Assembly (NCBI RefSeq): GCF_009601505.1 | Contig: NZ_WITC01000100.1 | Coordinates: forward strand, 1 to 64,000 | Length of the DNA stretch: 64,000 bases | DNA from: Sinorhizobium terangae | GTDB lineage: Bacteria > Pseudomonadota > Alphaproteobacteria > Rhizobiales > Rhizobiaceae | Direction: 5' to 3' | Part shown: positions 35,274-45,845 of the stretch, one piece after another | Layout of the letters: each line of letters opens with the position of its first letter | Numbering within the stretch: the first letter of the stretch is position 1 | Program-made: the position numbers and the translations under genes | Notes under the pieces: generated by a model | Seen by the model: the letters and a program-made list of their open reading frames with translations, nothing else | The model's database searches: none | What the model was told of the DNA's origin: nothing

Positions 35274-35723
35274 TCAGGCCTTCTTCTCCCACCGCCCATC
35301 TCTGTTCTGCTGCCAATAGGTGAGGTTATGTCCCTCCCCCTTGAGCCGCCGCCATTGGGCGCGTGCTGCCTCGAGCTGCTGCTGGTCGTAGCCGTCGAAC
35401 ATGAAGACTACTCGTTCGTAATCCGAGACCGGCGGCGGCTCCGCGCCGTCAACCAGGAAGCGTACCGTTGCGGCATTCTGGTTGCTTTCATTGGCAACAA
35501 TCAGGATCGGCTGATCTGCCGCGAAGTCGCCTGCGTCAGTACCATGCGGTAGAAAACTGTCGTCGCGATAGACCCAAAGGTGCGTGTCCAGCACGTCGCG
35601 GCGCTCCGCATCAACGGTTTGCACCACCACACGCCATCCGCGCTCGATGCTCTTGTCAAGCAGCGGCGGCAGCGCATCCTCAAGTTTCGATTCCGTCAGG
35701 TGGTAGAAAAGGATCTCGGTCAT
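35274..35723 (-). CDS. holC: DNA polymerase III chi subunit
   Basis: 149 residues, family length. Chi links the clamp loader to SSB. MTEILFYHLTESKLEDALPPLL and the C-terminal QQLEAARAQWRRLKGEGHNLTYWQQ match the fold. The ATG at 35723 is preferred to 35756, which overlaps the pepA stop. Follows pepA by 33 bases, the usual rhizobial order. Confidence 0.93.
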   Translation of the reverse strand: MTEILFYHLTESKLEDALPPLLDKSIERGWRVVVQTVDAERRDVLDTHLWVYRDDSFLPHGTDAGDFAADQPILIVANESNQNAATVRFLVDGAEPPPVSDYERVVFMFDGYDQQQLEAARAQWRRLKGEGHNLTYWQQNRDGRWEKKA

Positions 35724-35756
35724 GCCGATCGCTCCCGAACCCCCGCTGTGAAGCAA

Positions 35757-37250
35757 TCATGCTTCGTAGCTCGTGCGGACCAGTTCGTCGAGAAGGCGCA
35801 CGCCGAAACCGGATCCCCAGGACTGGTTGATCTCGTCGGTCGGCGAGCCCATGGCCGTTCCGGCGATGTCGAGATGCGCCCAGGGCGTATCCTTGACGAA
35901 GCGCTTCAGAAACTGGGCAGCCGTCACCGAACCGCCGTGGCGCCCGCCCGTGTTCTTCATGTCGGCGAACTTGCTGTCGATCATCTTGTCGTATTCCTTG
36001 CCGAGCGGCATCCGCCAGAGGCGCTCCTGCGTCGCGGTTCCGGCTGCGAGCAACCGTTCGGCCAGGCGATCATCGTTCGAGAACAGACCCGCATAGTGGC
36101 TGCTGAGTGCCACCATGATCGCGCCCGTGAGCGTCGCGAGATCGATCATCGCCTGCGGCTTGAAGCGATCATTGCAGTACCAGAGCGCATCGCACAGCAC
36201 GAGCCGGCCCTCGGCATCCGTATTGATCACCTCGATCGTCTGCCCGGACATCGAGGTAACGATATCACCCGGCCGCTGGGCGCTGCCGTCCGGCATGTTT
36301 TCGACGAGCCCAATGATACCGACTGCGTTGACGTTTGCCTGCCGCGCGGCGAGCACATGCATCAGGCCGGTGACCGCCGCGGCGCCGCCCATGTCGCCTT
36401 TCATCTCCTCCATGCCGGACGCGGGCTTGATCGAGATGCCGCCCGTGTCGAAAACGACGCCCTTGCCGACAAAGGCGATGGGCTTTTCTTTCGCCTTTCC
36501 GCCTTTCCACTGCATGACGACGAGGCGCGGCGGCCTGGAAGAGCCCTGGGCAACGCCGAGCAGTGCGCCCATTCCAAGCTTCTTCATCTCCCGCTCGGTG
36601 AGGACCTCCACTTCCACGCCAAGCTTTTCCAGTTCCTTCGCCTTGGCGGCGAATTCCACCGGCCCGAGCACGTTGGCCGGCTCGTTGACGAGATCGCGCG
36701 CGAGAAAAACGCCTTCGCCGACTGCCTGAGCGACGGCGAACGCCTTCTTGGCGGCGATCACCGTACCGGTGACGATCGTGACCTTAACCGGTTTCTGCTG
36801 AGATTTTGGCTCGTCGTCGGATTTCTTGGTCTTGTAGCTGTCGAAGGAGTAGGCATTCATCTCCATGCCAAGAGCGAAGTCGGCGGCAGCCTTGCCAGTG
36901 ACTTCGACACCGGGAGCATCGAGAAAGACAGTGACTTTTTCGGCGGAACGCAGCTTCGCTGCAACCGCGCCGCCGGCCTTCAGCCAATCATGATTCGTCA
37001 GCGCGGAAGGATCGCCGAGCCCGAGAAGGAGAATCCGATCGGCCGACGATCCATGAGGAGCGACGATGTCGAGTGTCGAGAGCGCTTTGCCCGTGAACTT
37101 GCCGATCTTGGCCGCTTTCGGTAAAACGCCTTCCGGATCGGCGACTGCCGCACCGGCCGCTTCCTTGGCGCCGGCGACCTGAAGAAGAACCGCAAGGCCA
37201 CCAGCGGGGCGGTGGGACTTACTGAAAGCGAATTCGAATTTCATCGGCAT
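35757..37250 (-). CDS. pepA: Leucyl aminopeptidase (M17)
   Basis: 497 residues; cytosolic hexameric two-metal exopeptidase. C-terminal catalytic domain with [15 protein letters not shown] and the signature [14 protein letters not shown]; metal ligands and Arg of the latter are intact. The N-terminal macro-like domain is also present. Start ATG 37250 or 37244 (MKFEFAF); both plausible. Heads the pepA-holC operon, divergent from lptF. Confidence 0.95.
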   Translation of the reverse strand: MPMKFEFAFSKSHRPAGGLAVLLQVAGAKEAAGAAVADPEGVLPKAAKIGKFTGKALSTLDIVAPHGSSADRILLLGLGDPSALTNHDWLKAGGAVAAKLRSAEKVTVFLDAPGVEVTGKAAADFALGMEMNAYSFDSYKTKKSDDEPKSQQKPVKVTIVTGTVIAAKKAFAVAQAVGEGVFLARDLVNEPANVLGPVEFAAKAKELEKLGVEVEVLTEREMKKLGMGALLGVAQGSSRPPRLVVMQWKGGKAKEKPIAFVGKGVVFDTGGISIKPASGMEEMKGDMGGAAAVTGLMHVLAARQANVNAVGIIGLVENMPDGSAQRPGDIVTSMSGQTIEVINTDAEGRLVLCDALWYCNDRFKPQAMIDLATLTGAIMVALSSHYAGLFSNDDRLAERLLAAGTATQERLWRMPLGKEYDKMIDSKFADMKNTGGRHGGSVTAAQFLKRFVKDTPWAHLDIAGTAMGSPTDEINQSWGSGFGVRLLDELVRTSYEA

Positions 37251-37560
37251 TTAACAACTCCGGGCATTTCTGATTGGATCCGCCCGCTCTGTTACCGGAC
37301 GGTTACAGTGACAAACATTCGCGACGCCGGCCACCGTCAAAGCTGTGGCGCGCACCCTTCTCGCTTTTCAGCCGCTTGGCAAGATGCCCACACGTGTTTA
37401 CATGCAGTTAACCGCAGTTGTTCGCCTTATATTATCCCTGTTGTTCGAGAATCGGATTCCTGGGCACAATCGGCGGAGACCCGGTCGGTCGTGAGTGAGC
37501 ATTGAGCAAGCTCGGGAACGCGGATGAAAGACTTGAGCAGGATTTGGACCGGATACGGAC
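37251..37560. other. Divergent promoter region pepA/lptF
   Basis: 310 bases with no gene. TTATATTATCC near 37430 is a plausible -10-like box for lptF, but I cannot pair it with a good -35. Small open frames here have no ribosome site. Confidence 0.4.
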
Positions 37561-38733
37561 ATGAAGCTGGTTGAACGCTACATCTTCCGACGCGCCGCGA
37601 CCATGTTCCTCGCAACGCTCCTGCCGTTGATGGGTATCGTCTGGACGACTCAGGCCCTCACGAACGTGAACCTGGTCACCGATAGCGGCCAGTCGATCTT
37701 CGCCTTCCTGAAACTTGCGACGCTGATTCTGCCGTCGGTCGTTCCGATCATACTCCCGTTCGCGCTCGTGATCGGCGTGACGCAGACGCTAAGCGCAATG
37801 AATACCGATTCGGAGCTGACGGTGCTGAATGCAGCCGGCAGCTCCCGCATGTCGATCATCCGGCCGGTCATCTATCTCGCCGCGGGATTAAGCGTGCTGT
37901 CCTTCACGATCGACAATTTCGTCGAGCCCTATTCACGTGTCGCCGTGCGCCGGATGATCGCGACGGCGCATGCCGACCTTCTCTCCGCCGTGGTCCAGGA
38001 GAACGCCTTCCGCAAGATCACCGATGGGCTTTATGTCCAGGTCGGCGCCCGCCGCAGCGGAGGCGTGCTGCAAGGCATCTTCGTTGCCGATTCGCGCAAT
38101 CCGAATTTCGAGCTCGTCTATTATGCTCGCGAGGGCGCCGTGGACGAGGAAAGCTCGGCTCTGGTGATGAAGGATGGCGAGGTCCACCGCAAGCTGCCGG
38201 ATGGTGGCGTCTCCGTCATCAAGTTCGACTCCTATGCCTTCGACCTGACCGACATGACCAAGGCAGTGGGCGAGGCCAACATCCGCGCGAAGGATCGCGA
38301 CCTTTTCTATCTGCTCAACCCCGATCCGAACGACCCGGCCTACAAGCGGGCGCCGCTAGCCTTTACGGCGGAGCTCCATAAACGTTTCACCGAATGGACC
38401 TACCCGCTGCTGTTCGGCCTCATCGCACTCGTCTTCAGCAGCGATGCGCGCTCTCACCGCGAAGCGCGCGTGCACCCGATGATCAGCGCGCTCGGAGCGG
38501 CGCTTGTGATCCGATGGATGACGTTCTATGCGGCCAACAGCGCCGAGGAGTCTTTCTGGTTCATTCCGCTCATGTATTTTGTTCCGCTGGCAGCCGGCGC
38601 ACTTGCGATCCATCAGTTGGTCAGCAATCACCGGCTCGACATACCGATGACATGGCGGGAAAAACTCTCCGAACTCATGATACGGCTACGCTTCATGCGG
38701 CCGGCGGGCGCTGACGGGGAGCAGGCCTCATGA
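37561..38733 (+). CDS. lptF: LPS export ABC permease LptF
   Basis: 390 residues; with LptG forms the membrane core of the LptB2FG extractor that pulls LPS out of the inner membrane. N-terminal helices (YIFRRAATMFLATLLPLMGI), a periplasmic beta-jellyroll (about 120-270) and C-terminal helices. First gene of a run lptF-lptG-lptD-surA-pdxA-rsmA. The ATG at 37561 follows GGA; stop overlaps lptG (ATGA). Confidence 0.95.
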   Translation: MKLVERYIFRRAATMFLATLLPLMGIVWTTQALTNVNLVTDSGQSIFAFLKLATLILPSVVPIILPFALVIGVTQTLSAMNTDSELTVLNAAGSSRMSIIRPVIYLAAGLSVLSFTIDNFVEPYSRVAVRRMIATAHADLLSAVVQENAFRKITDGLYVQVGARRSGGVLQGIFVADSRNPNFELVYYAREGAVDEESSALVMKDGEVHRKLPDGGVSVIKFDSYAFDLTDMTKAVGEANIRAKDRDLFYLLNPDPNDPAYKRAPLAFTAELHKRFTEWTYPLLFGLIALVFSSDARSHREARVHPMISALGAALVIRWMTFYAANSAEESFWFIPLMYFVPLAAGALAIHQLVSNHRLDIPMTWREKLSELMIRLRFMRPAGADGEQAS

Positions 38734-39812
38734 TGCTCAACACGCTCGGACGCTATTTCTTCAAGCGCTACACGATCACGACCTTCTGGTTCCTCGTCGG
38801 GATCTTCGCGCTGATCTTCATCATCGATTTCAGCGAACTTGCCAGCCGCATGTCAGCACTCCCCCACTACACGGTGAGCGGCGCGCTGCTGATGACGACG
38901 TTTCGCATCCCGACGATCATGCAGCAGACAGTCCCCTTCATCGCGCTCTTTGCGGCGATGGCAGCATTGATCTCGCTGAACCGCCGCTATGAATTGGTCG
39001 TCACGCGGGCAGCCGGCATTTCCGTCTGGCAGTTCCTTCGACCCTTCGTGCTCGGGGCGTTTCTTTTCGGCCTGCTCGCCGTGGCTGTGCTCAACCCGCT
39101 TGCAGCCTGGGGGACGAAAAAAGCCGAGGCGCTCGAAGCCGAGTGGGGCTCGTCCCGTTCCGCCCAAGCAAATTCGATTCCCTGGCTCCGCCAGATCTAC
39201 GACGGCACAGACACGATCATCGGAGCGCGCTCCGTTCAGAACGGCGGAACGGAGCTTATCAACGTCACCGTCATCCACTTTGATCCACAGGGTACGATCA
39301 TCAAGAGGCAGGACGCGAAGTCCGCGAAACTCGAAGATGGTTACTGGCTACTTAACGACGTGACGGAAACCGGCGGCGGAAAGCTGCCGCGTCGTCAGGA
39401 AACGGCACAGCTTCCCACCAACCTGAAGGCGGAATTCGTTCAGGAGCGCTTGGCAAAGGCTGATTCCATTCAGTTTTTTGAGCTTCCACGGAAGATCGAC
39501 GTAGCGCGATCCTTCGGCTTTTCCACCAACGCCATGGAGACGCAATTCCACTCGCTGCTCGCTCTGCCGTTGCTGCTTGTGGCGATGACTCTGATCGCGG
39601 CATGCGTCTCTTTGAAATTTAGCAGGTTTAACCAATCGCGCTCCGTAATTCTCGGTGGAATCCTCTCGGGCTTCGTGCTTTATGTCGTCACCGTGCTTGT
39701 CAAAGCATTCGGGAGCAGCGGTATTGTGCCTCCGTTCGTTGCAGCCTGGTTGCCAGTTGTTGTAGCGATGGCGCTGGGCTCGACGATTCTACTGCATCAG
39801 GAGGATGGCTAG
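38730..39812 (+). CDS. lptG: LPS export ABC permease LptG
   Basis: 360 residues; partner of LptF with the same architecture (N-terminal helices TLGRYFFKRYTITTFWFLV, jellyroll about 130-260, C-terminal helices). Starts within the lptF stop and its own stop overlaps the GTG of lptD by one base, so the three are translationally coupled. The LptB and LptA/LptC genes are not in this window. Confidence 0.95.
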   Translation: MMLNTLGRYFFKRYTITTFWFLVGIFALIFIIDFSELASRMSALPHYTVSGALLMTTFRIPTIMQQTVPFIALFAAMAALISLNRRYELVVTRAAGISVWQFLRPFVLGAFLFGLLAVAVLNPLAAWGTKKAEALEAEWGSSRSAQANSIPWLRQIYDGTDTIIGARSVQNGGTELINVTVIHFDPQGTIIKRQDAKSAKLEDGYWLLNDVTETGGGKLPRRQETAQLPTNLKAEFVQERLAKADSIQFFELPRKIDVARSFGFSTNAMETQFHSLLALPLLLVAMTLIAACVSLKFSRFNQSRSVILGGILSGFVLYVVTVLVKAFGSSGIVPPFVAAWLPVVVAMALGSTILLHQEDG

Positions 39813-42160
39813 TGGCGGCAGGCAACCGCAAACGCACGAAGCTGATCAATGCTGCCCTGCTTTCAGGCGTGGCATTGCATACACTTGCCATGGGAATGAA
39901 TGCGCCCGCGCTGGCGCAGGACACATCGGCACGAATCGATTCGCTGCAGCCGAACATCCCGGCTGACGCAAAGCTGCTGCTGTCCGCCAATGAGCTCATC
40001 TACAATCGCGACGCGGAAACCGTCACTGCGCGCGGTAGTGTTCAGATCGCGTACGGCGGCTACAGAATGGTCGCCCGTCAAGTCGTTTACGACCAGAAGT
40101 CAGGGCGAATCATCGCGACCGGCGAGATCCAGCTGACCGAACCGGACGGCAATGTTGTCTACGCCGACAAGATGGATGTCACCGACGACTTCGGCAACGG
40201 TTTCGTTCAGGCCCTGCGGATCGAGACGACCGATTTGACGCGGCTGGCGGCCGAGTCCGGTGAGCGCCGCAACGGCGAGGAGTTCATCCTCAACAAGGCC
40301 GTCTATACCGCTTGCACGCCCTGCAATATCAAGCCGGAGCACCGTTCGCTATGGCACATCAAGGCGGAGCGTGTGATCCAGAATGGCAGGACGCACACGA
40401 TTCGGCTTGAACACGCCTATTTCGAGCTTTTCGGCAAACCGATCGCCTATATTCCGGTAATGGAAATCCCGGACCACACGGTCAAGCGCAAGAGCGGGTT
40501 TCTGTTCCCGAAGTTCCGCTATACGCAGAAACTTGGCGCCGGTGTGGGCGTCCCTTACTACTGGGCGATCTCGCCCTATATGGATGCAACCGTCACAGCA
40601 ACGGGGCTGACGCGGCAAGGCTTCCTGCTCGAGGGCGAATTCCGTCAGTCCTTCCATAATGGCTTGCACACGCTGAACGTAGCCGGCATCAGCCAGCTCG
40701 ACAGAGGCAAATTCACGCCCGATACCGTCGATGCCCAGGAGACCAACCGCGGGATGGTGGCGTCGAAGGGTGAATTCGAGATCAATCCGCGCTGGTCATT
40801 TGGCTGGAACGTTCTCGTCCAATCGGACGCCAACTTTGCCAAGACCTATGATCTGGAGAGCTTCGACGGCACGACCTACACCAATCAGGCCTACCTGACC
40901 GGCCTCGGCAAGCGCAACTACTTCGACCTGCGCGCCTTCTATTTCGACATCCAGGACGCCGACCCCAACAGCCTCGAGGAAAATCAGCAGCCTGCGGCTC
41001 AGGTCCTCGACTACTCCTACTTCGCGCCGGAATCCGTCCTGGGCGGCGAGCTCAGCGCAGACGTGAACCTCACGAACATCAAACGCAACCGACTGGACAG
41101 CATTAACGTTCTCGGCGTCGAGCGCTTCCGCGGCCTTGAAGGCACCACGCACCGTCTGAGCGCGGACCTCGAATGGAAGCGGACATTCATTGCGCCCGGC
41201 GGTCTCGTATTGACACCATTGCTCGCGGCACGCGGCGATGCCTTGGGCCTCAACATGGATAATCCGGGCCCCGCTTACACCGGCGACTACACGAATAGCG
41301 ACGCGGTAACGCGGCGCATGCTGACCGCCGGCCTGGAGGCACGCTACCCGATCCTCTTTGCCGGCGAGAACAGCAGCCACGTGCTGGAGCCGATCGGCCA
41401 GATCTATGTCCGGCCGGACGAACAGCATGCCGGCGGGCTCCCCAACGAAGACGCACAGAGCTTCGTCTTCGATGCCACCAACCTTTTTGATCGCGACAAG
41501 TTCTCCGGCTTCGACCGTATCGAAGGCGGAACGCGCGCCAACCTCGGCATCCGCTATACCGGAAGCTTCGACAATGGTTACGGCTTGCGCGCCATCGCCG
41601 GCCAGTCGTTCCACCTCGGCGGGCTCAACTCCTTCGCAACCGACGATCTCGTCAAGGTCGGAGCGGATTCGGGACTGGAAACCAAGAGTTCGGACTATGT
41701 GGCGATGGTCGGCATCGACGCGCCCTACGGCCTGATGGCAAGTCTCTCCGGGCGACTGGACGAGGACGACTTTGCCCTGCGCCGCGCCGACGCCACGGTC
41801 GGCTATCTTGGCCTGAATTGGCAGGCGGCCCTGACCTATACGCGGATCGAAGCACAGCCGACCTATGGCTCGCCCTCCGACCAGGACGAGATCCAGACGG
41901 CCGCTGCCTACCGATTCCAGGATTACTGGTCGGTGTTCGGAGCATTGACCTATGACATCAACAATGATGTCATTTCCCGCAATGGCTTCGGCATCACCTA
42001 TGACGACCAGGATACGTTGTTCTCGATTGTCTACACGCAGGAGCGCGATACCGACAGTTCGGTCGCGAACGACTGGTCGATCGGCGCTCGCATCAGCTTC
42101 CGCACGCTTGGCGACATCAATGTCGGTGACACCACGTTCGACGAACTGGACTTCTACTGA
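39812..42160 (+). CDS. lptD: LPS assembly outer membrane protein LptD
   Basis: 782 residues; outer-membrane beta barrel that inserts LPS into the outer leaflet with LptE. GTG start overlapping the lptG stop. Signal peptide (INAALLSGVALHTLAMGMNAPALA, cleavage before QDTSA), N-terminal LptA-like jellyroll (AKLLLSANELIYNRDAETV), then a large barrel ending DELDFY (C-terminal aromatic). CTPC near residue 165 may form a disulfide. Confidence 0.95.
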   Translation: MAAGNRKRTKLINAALLSGVALHTLAMGMNAPALAQDTSARIDSLQPNIPADAKLLLSANELIYNRDAETVTARGSVQIAYGGYRMVARQVVYDQKSGRIIATGEIQLTEPDGNVVYADKMDVTDDFGNGFVQALRIETTDLTRLAAESGERRNGEEFILNKAVYTACTPCNIKPEHRSLWHIKAERVIQNGRTHTIRLEHAYFELFGKPIAYIPVMEIPDHTVKRKSGFLFPKFRYTQKLGAGVGVPYYWAISPYMDATVTATGLTRQGFLLEGEFRQSFHNGLHTLNVAGISQLDRGKFTPDTVDAQETNRGMVASKGEFEINPRWSFGWNVLVQSDANFAKTYDLESFDGTTYTNQAYLTGLGKRNYFDLRAFYFDIQDADPNSLEENQQPAAQVLDYSYFAPESVLGGELSADVNLTNIKRNRLDSINVLGVERFRGLEGTTHRLSADLEWKRTFIAPGGLVLTPLLAARGDALGLNMDNPGPAYTGDYTNSDAVTRRMLTAGLEARYPILFAGENSSHVLEPIGQIYVRPDEQHAGGLPNEDAQSFVFDATNLFDRDKFSGFDRIEGGTRANLGIRYTGSFDNGYGLRAIAGQSFHLGGLNSFATDDLVKVGADSGLETKSSDYVAMVGIDAPYGLMASLSGRLDEDDFALRRADATVGYLGLNWQAALTYTRIEAQPTYGSPSDQDEIQTAAAYRFQDYWSVFGALTYDINNDVISRNGFGITYDDQDTLFSIVYTQERDTDSSVANDWSIGARISFRTLGDINVGDTTFDELDFY

Positions 42161-42195
42161 GGTCCGCACCGGACGCCCATGACCTTATTCTGCCA

Positions 42196-42220
42196 GCTGC
42201 GCGTCCAGAAGACGCGCAGC
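42196..42220 (+). repeat. Perfect stem-loop between lptD and surA
   Basis: GCTGCGCGTC (42196-42205), five-base loop, GACGCGCAGC (42211-42220). No T-run. Its GCGCGTC/GACGCGC core is shared with the repeat at 7-50. May protect the lptD mRNA end or attenuate surA. Confidence 0.7.
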
Positions 42221-42357
42221 ACTTAAGGTTGATCATGTGGTCTTGTCATCCTTTGGCCGCATGTATTATGCATTTCCTCCAACTGACACAGGGAAGGCGC
42301 AAGCTGGCGGTCCAACGCGGACCACAGGCGGTTGGGGCGCGGGACGGACAGGGAAAT

Positions 42358-43296
42358 ATGATGGGCGGGAAATCGATCTTGAGGGTGATACCGGCGCTGG
42401 TGCTGGCCGGCACGCTGAGCGTCGCTGCATACACGACGGCACTGGCCGCAAGCGGCGTCAAGGTGATCGTCAACAATGTCGTCATCACCTCAGGCGACAT
42501 TGCCAAGCGCGCAGCCTTCCTTCGCCTTCAACGCCAAGGAGGCGGCGCCGAGGAAGCCAAGCGGCAGCTTATCGACGAAGTGCTGAAGCGCGGCGAGATC
42601 GCGCGCGTCCAGCAGTCGGTCAGTACCCAGGACGTTGACGCCGCCTTTGCGCGGTTTGCAGCGGGAAACAAGATGTCGACCGACCAACTCGGCAAGATCC
42701 TCGATCAGGCCGGTGTCGGCGTCGATCATTTCAAGCAGTTTATCGCCGTTCAGATGAGTTGGCCTCGCGTCGTCAATTTCCGCTTTGGCAACGCCAATCG
42801 CCTCTCCGGCGGCGACCTTGTGAAGCGCATGATGGAAGGCGGCGGCAACAAGCCTGTGACGACAGAGTATTTCCTCCAACAGGTCATCTTCGTCATTCCT
42901 GAATCCAAGCGCGGCGCGATTACGGCAAAAAGGCAGGCCGAAGCGAACGCGTCGCGATCGCAGTTCCCCGGTTGCGAGACATCCAAGGTCTTTGCGGCCA
43001 ATTATCGCGACGTATCGATCCGCAACCTCGGCCGTGTGCTTGCCCAGCAATTGCCGGAAGATTGGAAGCCGCTCGTCGAAAAGGCCGGCGACGGCATGAC
43101 GACTGGCACGCGCGTCACCGAAAAGGGTGTCGAATATCTTGCAATCTGCAAGAAGCGTCAGGTCAATGATGATACCGCCGCCGAAATCGTCTTCCGCGCC
43201 GAGGACCTGGGCAAGAAGAAGGCCGGCGGCGAAGACCCGAACAGCGCGAAATACCTCGAAGAGCTGCGTGAAAAGGCGCAGATCATCAACAAGTAA
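42358..43296 (+). CDS. surA: SurA-like periplasmic chaperone / peptidyl-prolyl isomerase
   Basis: 312 residues. Signal peptide (LRVIPALVLAGTLSVAAYTTALA), SurA N-terminal fold (VKVIVNNVVITSGDIAKRAAFL) and a short C-terminal segment with weak parvulin resemblance (YFLQQVIFVIPES, QLPEDWKPLVEKAGDG). Likely helps outer-membrane proteins such as LptD to fold. Shorter than E. coli SurA (one, poorly conserved, parvulin unit). The start is ATG 42358 (or 42361) behind GGGA; the frame upstream is not signal-like. Confidence 0.82.
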   Translation: MMGGKSILRVIPALVLAGTLSVAAYTTALAASGVKVIVNNVVITSGDIAKRAAFLRLQRQGGGAEEAKRQLIDEVLKRGEIARVQQSVSTQDVDAAFARFAAGNKMSTDQLGKILDQAGVGVDHFKQFIAVQMSWPRVVNFRFGNANRLSGGDLVKRMMEGGGNKPVTTEYFLQQVIFVIPESKRGAITAKRQAEANASRSQFPGCETSKVFAANYRDVSIRNLGRVLAQQLPEDWKPLVEKAGDGMTTGTRVTEKGVEYLAICKKRQVNDDTAAEIVFRAEDLGKKKAGGEDPNSAKYLEELREKAQIINK

Positions 43297-43305
43297 CGGG
43301 CGACC

Positions 43306-44334
43306 ATGAGCAAGACGAGCGGCAGGCCGATCGCCCTGACGATGGGCGATCCGGCCGGTATTGGCCCGGATATCAGCCTGGCTGTGTGGGCAAGGCGCGA
43401 GACGCGGGCGACGCCGCCTTTCCTCTTTATTGGCGATCCTGCAGTGCTCTCGGCCCGCGCAAAGGCTCTCGGCCAGGCGGTGCGGATAACGGAAACCGAT
43501 TGTCTTGACGCCTGTGCGGCCTTCGCGAACGCCTTGCCCGTATTGCCGGTGCGTTGCGCTGTTCCGGTTGTCGCCAGCGAGCCCGACCCGGCCAACGCCT
43601 CCACCGTCACCGCCGCCATCGATACCGCCGTGCAGCTCGTCATGGCTGGCCAAGCCACGGCCGTAGTCACCAACCCGATTGCGAAGGCCGTGCTCTACGA
43701 GGCCGGTTTCCGCTTCCCCGGCCACACCGAATATCTTGCGCATCTCGCTGAGCAGACAACCGGGACTCCCGTCCTGCCGGTGATGATGCTGGCCGGGCCG
43801 AAGCTGCGCGCAGTTCCCGTCACGATCCATATTCCGCTCAAGGATGTTCCCGGCGCGCTGACGCCGGAACTGATCCACCAGACCTGTACGATAACGGCCG
43901 CAGATCTCCGAAACCGCTTTGGCTTGGCGAGGCCGCGCCTTGCCGTCGCCGGTCTCAATCCGCATGCAGGCGAAGGCGGTGCGCTCGGCCTCGAGGACGA
44001 TGCCCTCATCCGTCCGGTCATCGACCGGCTCCGCGCTGAGGGATTGGATGTCGTCGGCCCGCTCCCGGCCGATACCATGTTCCACGACCGTGCCAGGGAG
44101 ACCTACGACGCGGCGGTCTGCATGTATCATGACCAGGCACTGATACCGGCGAAGGCGCTGGGCTTCGATGACAGCGTGAATGTCACGCTCGGGCTGCCCT
44201 TCATCAGAACGTCGCCGGACCACGGCACCGCTTTTGGCATTGCCGGAAAGGGCATCGCGCGCGAAGACAGCCTGCTTGCGGCGCTTCGCCTCGCGGCGGA
44301 GCTCGCCGCCAATACGGAAGGGGCGCATCGCTGA
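43306..44334 (+). CDS. pdxA: 4-hydroxythreonine-4-phosphate dehydrogenase
   Basis: 342 residues; NAD-dependent step in pyridoxal 5'-phosphate synthesis. Motifs: [14 protein letters not shown] at the N-terminus, [27 protein letters not shown] and [13 protein letters not shown]. Follows surA by 9 bases and shares one base with the rsmA start (TGATG). Confidence 0.96.
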   Translation: MSKTSGRPIALTMGDPAGIGPDISLAVWARRETRATPPFLFIGDPAVLSARAKALGQAVRITETDCLDACAAFANALPVLPVRCAVPVVASEPDPANASTVTAAIDTAVQLVMAGQATAVVTNPIAKAVLYEAGFRFPGHTEYLAHLAEQTTGTPVLPVMMLAGPKLRAVPVTIHIPLKDVPGALTPELIHQTCTITAADLRNRFGLARPRLAVAGLNPHAGEGGALGLEDDALIRPVIDRLRAEGLDVVGPLPADTMFHDRARETYDAAVCMYHDQALIPAKALGFDDSVNVTLGLPFIRTSPDHGTAFGIAGKGIAREDSLLAALRLAAELAANTEGAHR

Positions 44335-45164
44335 TGGCGGCGCTTGACGGTCTGCCGCCGCTCAGAGACGTCATCCAGCGTCACGGTCTCGATGCGAAGA
44401 AGGCGCTCGGCCAGAACTTCCTGCTGGACCTCAATCTCACCCAGAAGATCGCCCGCACGGCCGGTCCGCTCGACGGCGTGACCGTCATCGAAGTCGGCCC
44501 GGGACCGGGCGGCCTCACAAGGGCGATCCTGGCGCTGGGCGCCAAAAAGGTGGTGGCAATCGAACGGGATGCCCGCTGCCTGCCGGCGCTCGCCGAAATC
44601 GCCGCCCATTATCCTGGGCGGCTCGACGTGATCGAGGCCGACGCGCTGAAGATCCCCTTCGAAACGCTCGCCAACGGTCCGGTGCGTATTATCGCCAACC
44701 TGCCCTACAACGTAGGAACGCAACTTCTCGTCAACTGGCTGCTGCCGGAACAATGGCCGCCGTTCTGGCAGTCGATGACGCTGATGTTCCAGCGCGAGGT
44801 GGGCCTTAGGATTGTGGCGGGTGCCGACGACGATCATTACGGCCGTCTCGGCGTTCTCTGTGGCTGGCGGACCAAGGCGCGCATGGCCTTCGACGTCTCG
44901 CCGCAAGCCTTCACGCCGCCGCCCAAGGTCACCTCGTCAGTCGTCCATCTGGAGCCGATCGCCGATCCGATCCCCTGCTCTGTCTCCGCGCTCGAAAAAG
45001 TGACGCAGGCGGCCTTCGGGCAACGCCGCAAGATGCTGCGCCAGAGCCTGAAAAGCCTGGGTGGCGAGGCGCTGTTGGCAAGAGCGGATATCGATCCCCA
45101 AAGGCGCGCCGAAACGCTGACGGTCGATGAATTCTGCCGATTGGCGAATTGCCTCAACCGTTAA
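44334..45164 (+). CDS. rsmA: 16S rRNA dimethyladenosine transferase
   Basis: 276 residues; dimethylates A1518/A1519 of 16S rRNA and checks small-subunit maturation (KsgA). SAM motif [12 protein letters not shown] and catalytic NLPYNVGT (NLPY) are present, N-terminal [12 protein letters not shown]. Last gene of the lptF-rsmA run. Convergent with gmk, 18 bases between stops. Confidence 0.97.
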   Translation: MAALDGLPPLRDVIQRHGLDAKKALGQNFLLDLNLTQKIARTAGPLDGVTVIEVGPGPGGLTRAILALGAKKVVAIERDARCLPALAEIAAHYPGRLDVIEADALKIPFETLANGPVRIIANLPYNVGTQLLVNWLLPEQWPPFWQSMTLMFQREVGLRIVAGADDDHYGRLGVLCGWRTKARMAFDVSPQAFTPPPKVTSSVVHLEPIADPIPCSVSALEKVTQAAFGQRRKMLRQSLKSLGGEALLARADIDPQRRAETLTVDEFCRLANCLNR

Positions 45165-45182
45165 ACGCTGCCCCCCGCTCGA

Positions 45183-45842
45183 TCAAAAGGGGTTTTCCGT
45201 CAGCAGTCCGTTGACGAATTCGAACAGGCCGGGACGGCGGTCGCGGCGCAGGCGTTCGGCTTCCACAATCGCCCGGACAGCGGAGAACGCCCGGTCGAGA
45301 TCGTCGTTCACGACGATATAGTCATATTCGCGCCAGTGCTCGATCTCGGCACGCGAATTGGCGAGCCGGGTCGCAATCACGTCCTCACTATCCTCGGCGC
45401 GCCGGTGCAGCCGCGACTGCAATTCGGCCATGGACGGCGGCAGAATGAAGATCGAGACGACATCGCCGCCCATCTTTTCCTGCAATTGCTGCGCGCCCTG
45501 CCAATCGATGTCGAACAGCATGTCGCGGCCTTCGGCCATCGCCGCCTCGACGGCATCGCGCGGGGTTCCATAGAAGTTGCCGTGCACCTCCGCCCATTCG
45601 AGGAGCGAGTCGGTCGCGCGCAGCGCCTCGAATTCGCGGATCGACTTGAAGAAATAATGCCGTCCCTCGATCTCGCTCGGCCGCCGCGCGCGCGTCGTCA
45701 CGCTCACCGAGATGCTGAGTTCCGGATCGGCCTCGAGGAGGTTGCGGGCGATCGTCGACTTGCCGGCGCCCGATGGCGACGAAATCACGAGCATCAGCCC
45801 ACGGCGGGCGATCTTGACGGGCGAAGCGGTCGCCGATTTCAT
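45183..45842 (-). CDS. gmk: Guanylate kinase
   Basis: 219 residues; GMP to GDP. P-loop [14 protein letters not shown]-binding [11 protein letters not shown] and YFFKSIREF, lid region present. The short N-terminal extension is common in alphaproteobacteria. Follows yicC by 3 bases. Confidence 0.97.
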   Translation of the reverse strand: MKSATASPVKIARRGLMLVISSPSGAGKSTIARNLLEADPELSISVSVTTRARRPSEIEGRHYFFKSIREFEALRATDSLLEWAEVHGNFYGTPRDAVEAAMAEGRDMLFDIDWQGAQQLQEKMGGDVVSIFILPPSMAELQSRLHRRAEDSEDVIATRLANSRAEIEHWREYDYIVVNDDLDRAFSAVRAIVEAERLRRDRRPGLFEFVNGLLTENPF

Positions 45843-45845
45843 GTC

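Noticed and set aside
37212..37505. 97-codon open frame in the pepA/lptF gap
   Set aside because: Starts inside pepA antisense, has no ribosome site and would cross the lptF promoter.
42490..44328. 612-codon open frame on the minus strand
   Set aside because: Antisense to surA and pdxA, with no domain signature or ribosome site.
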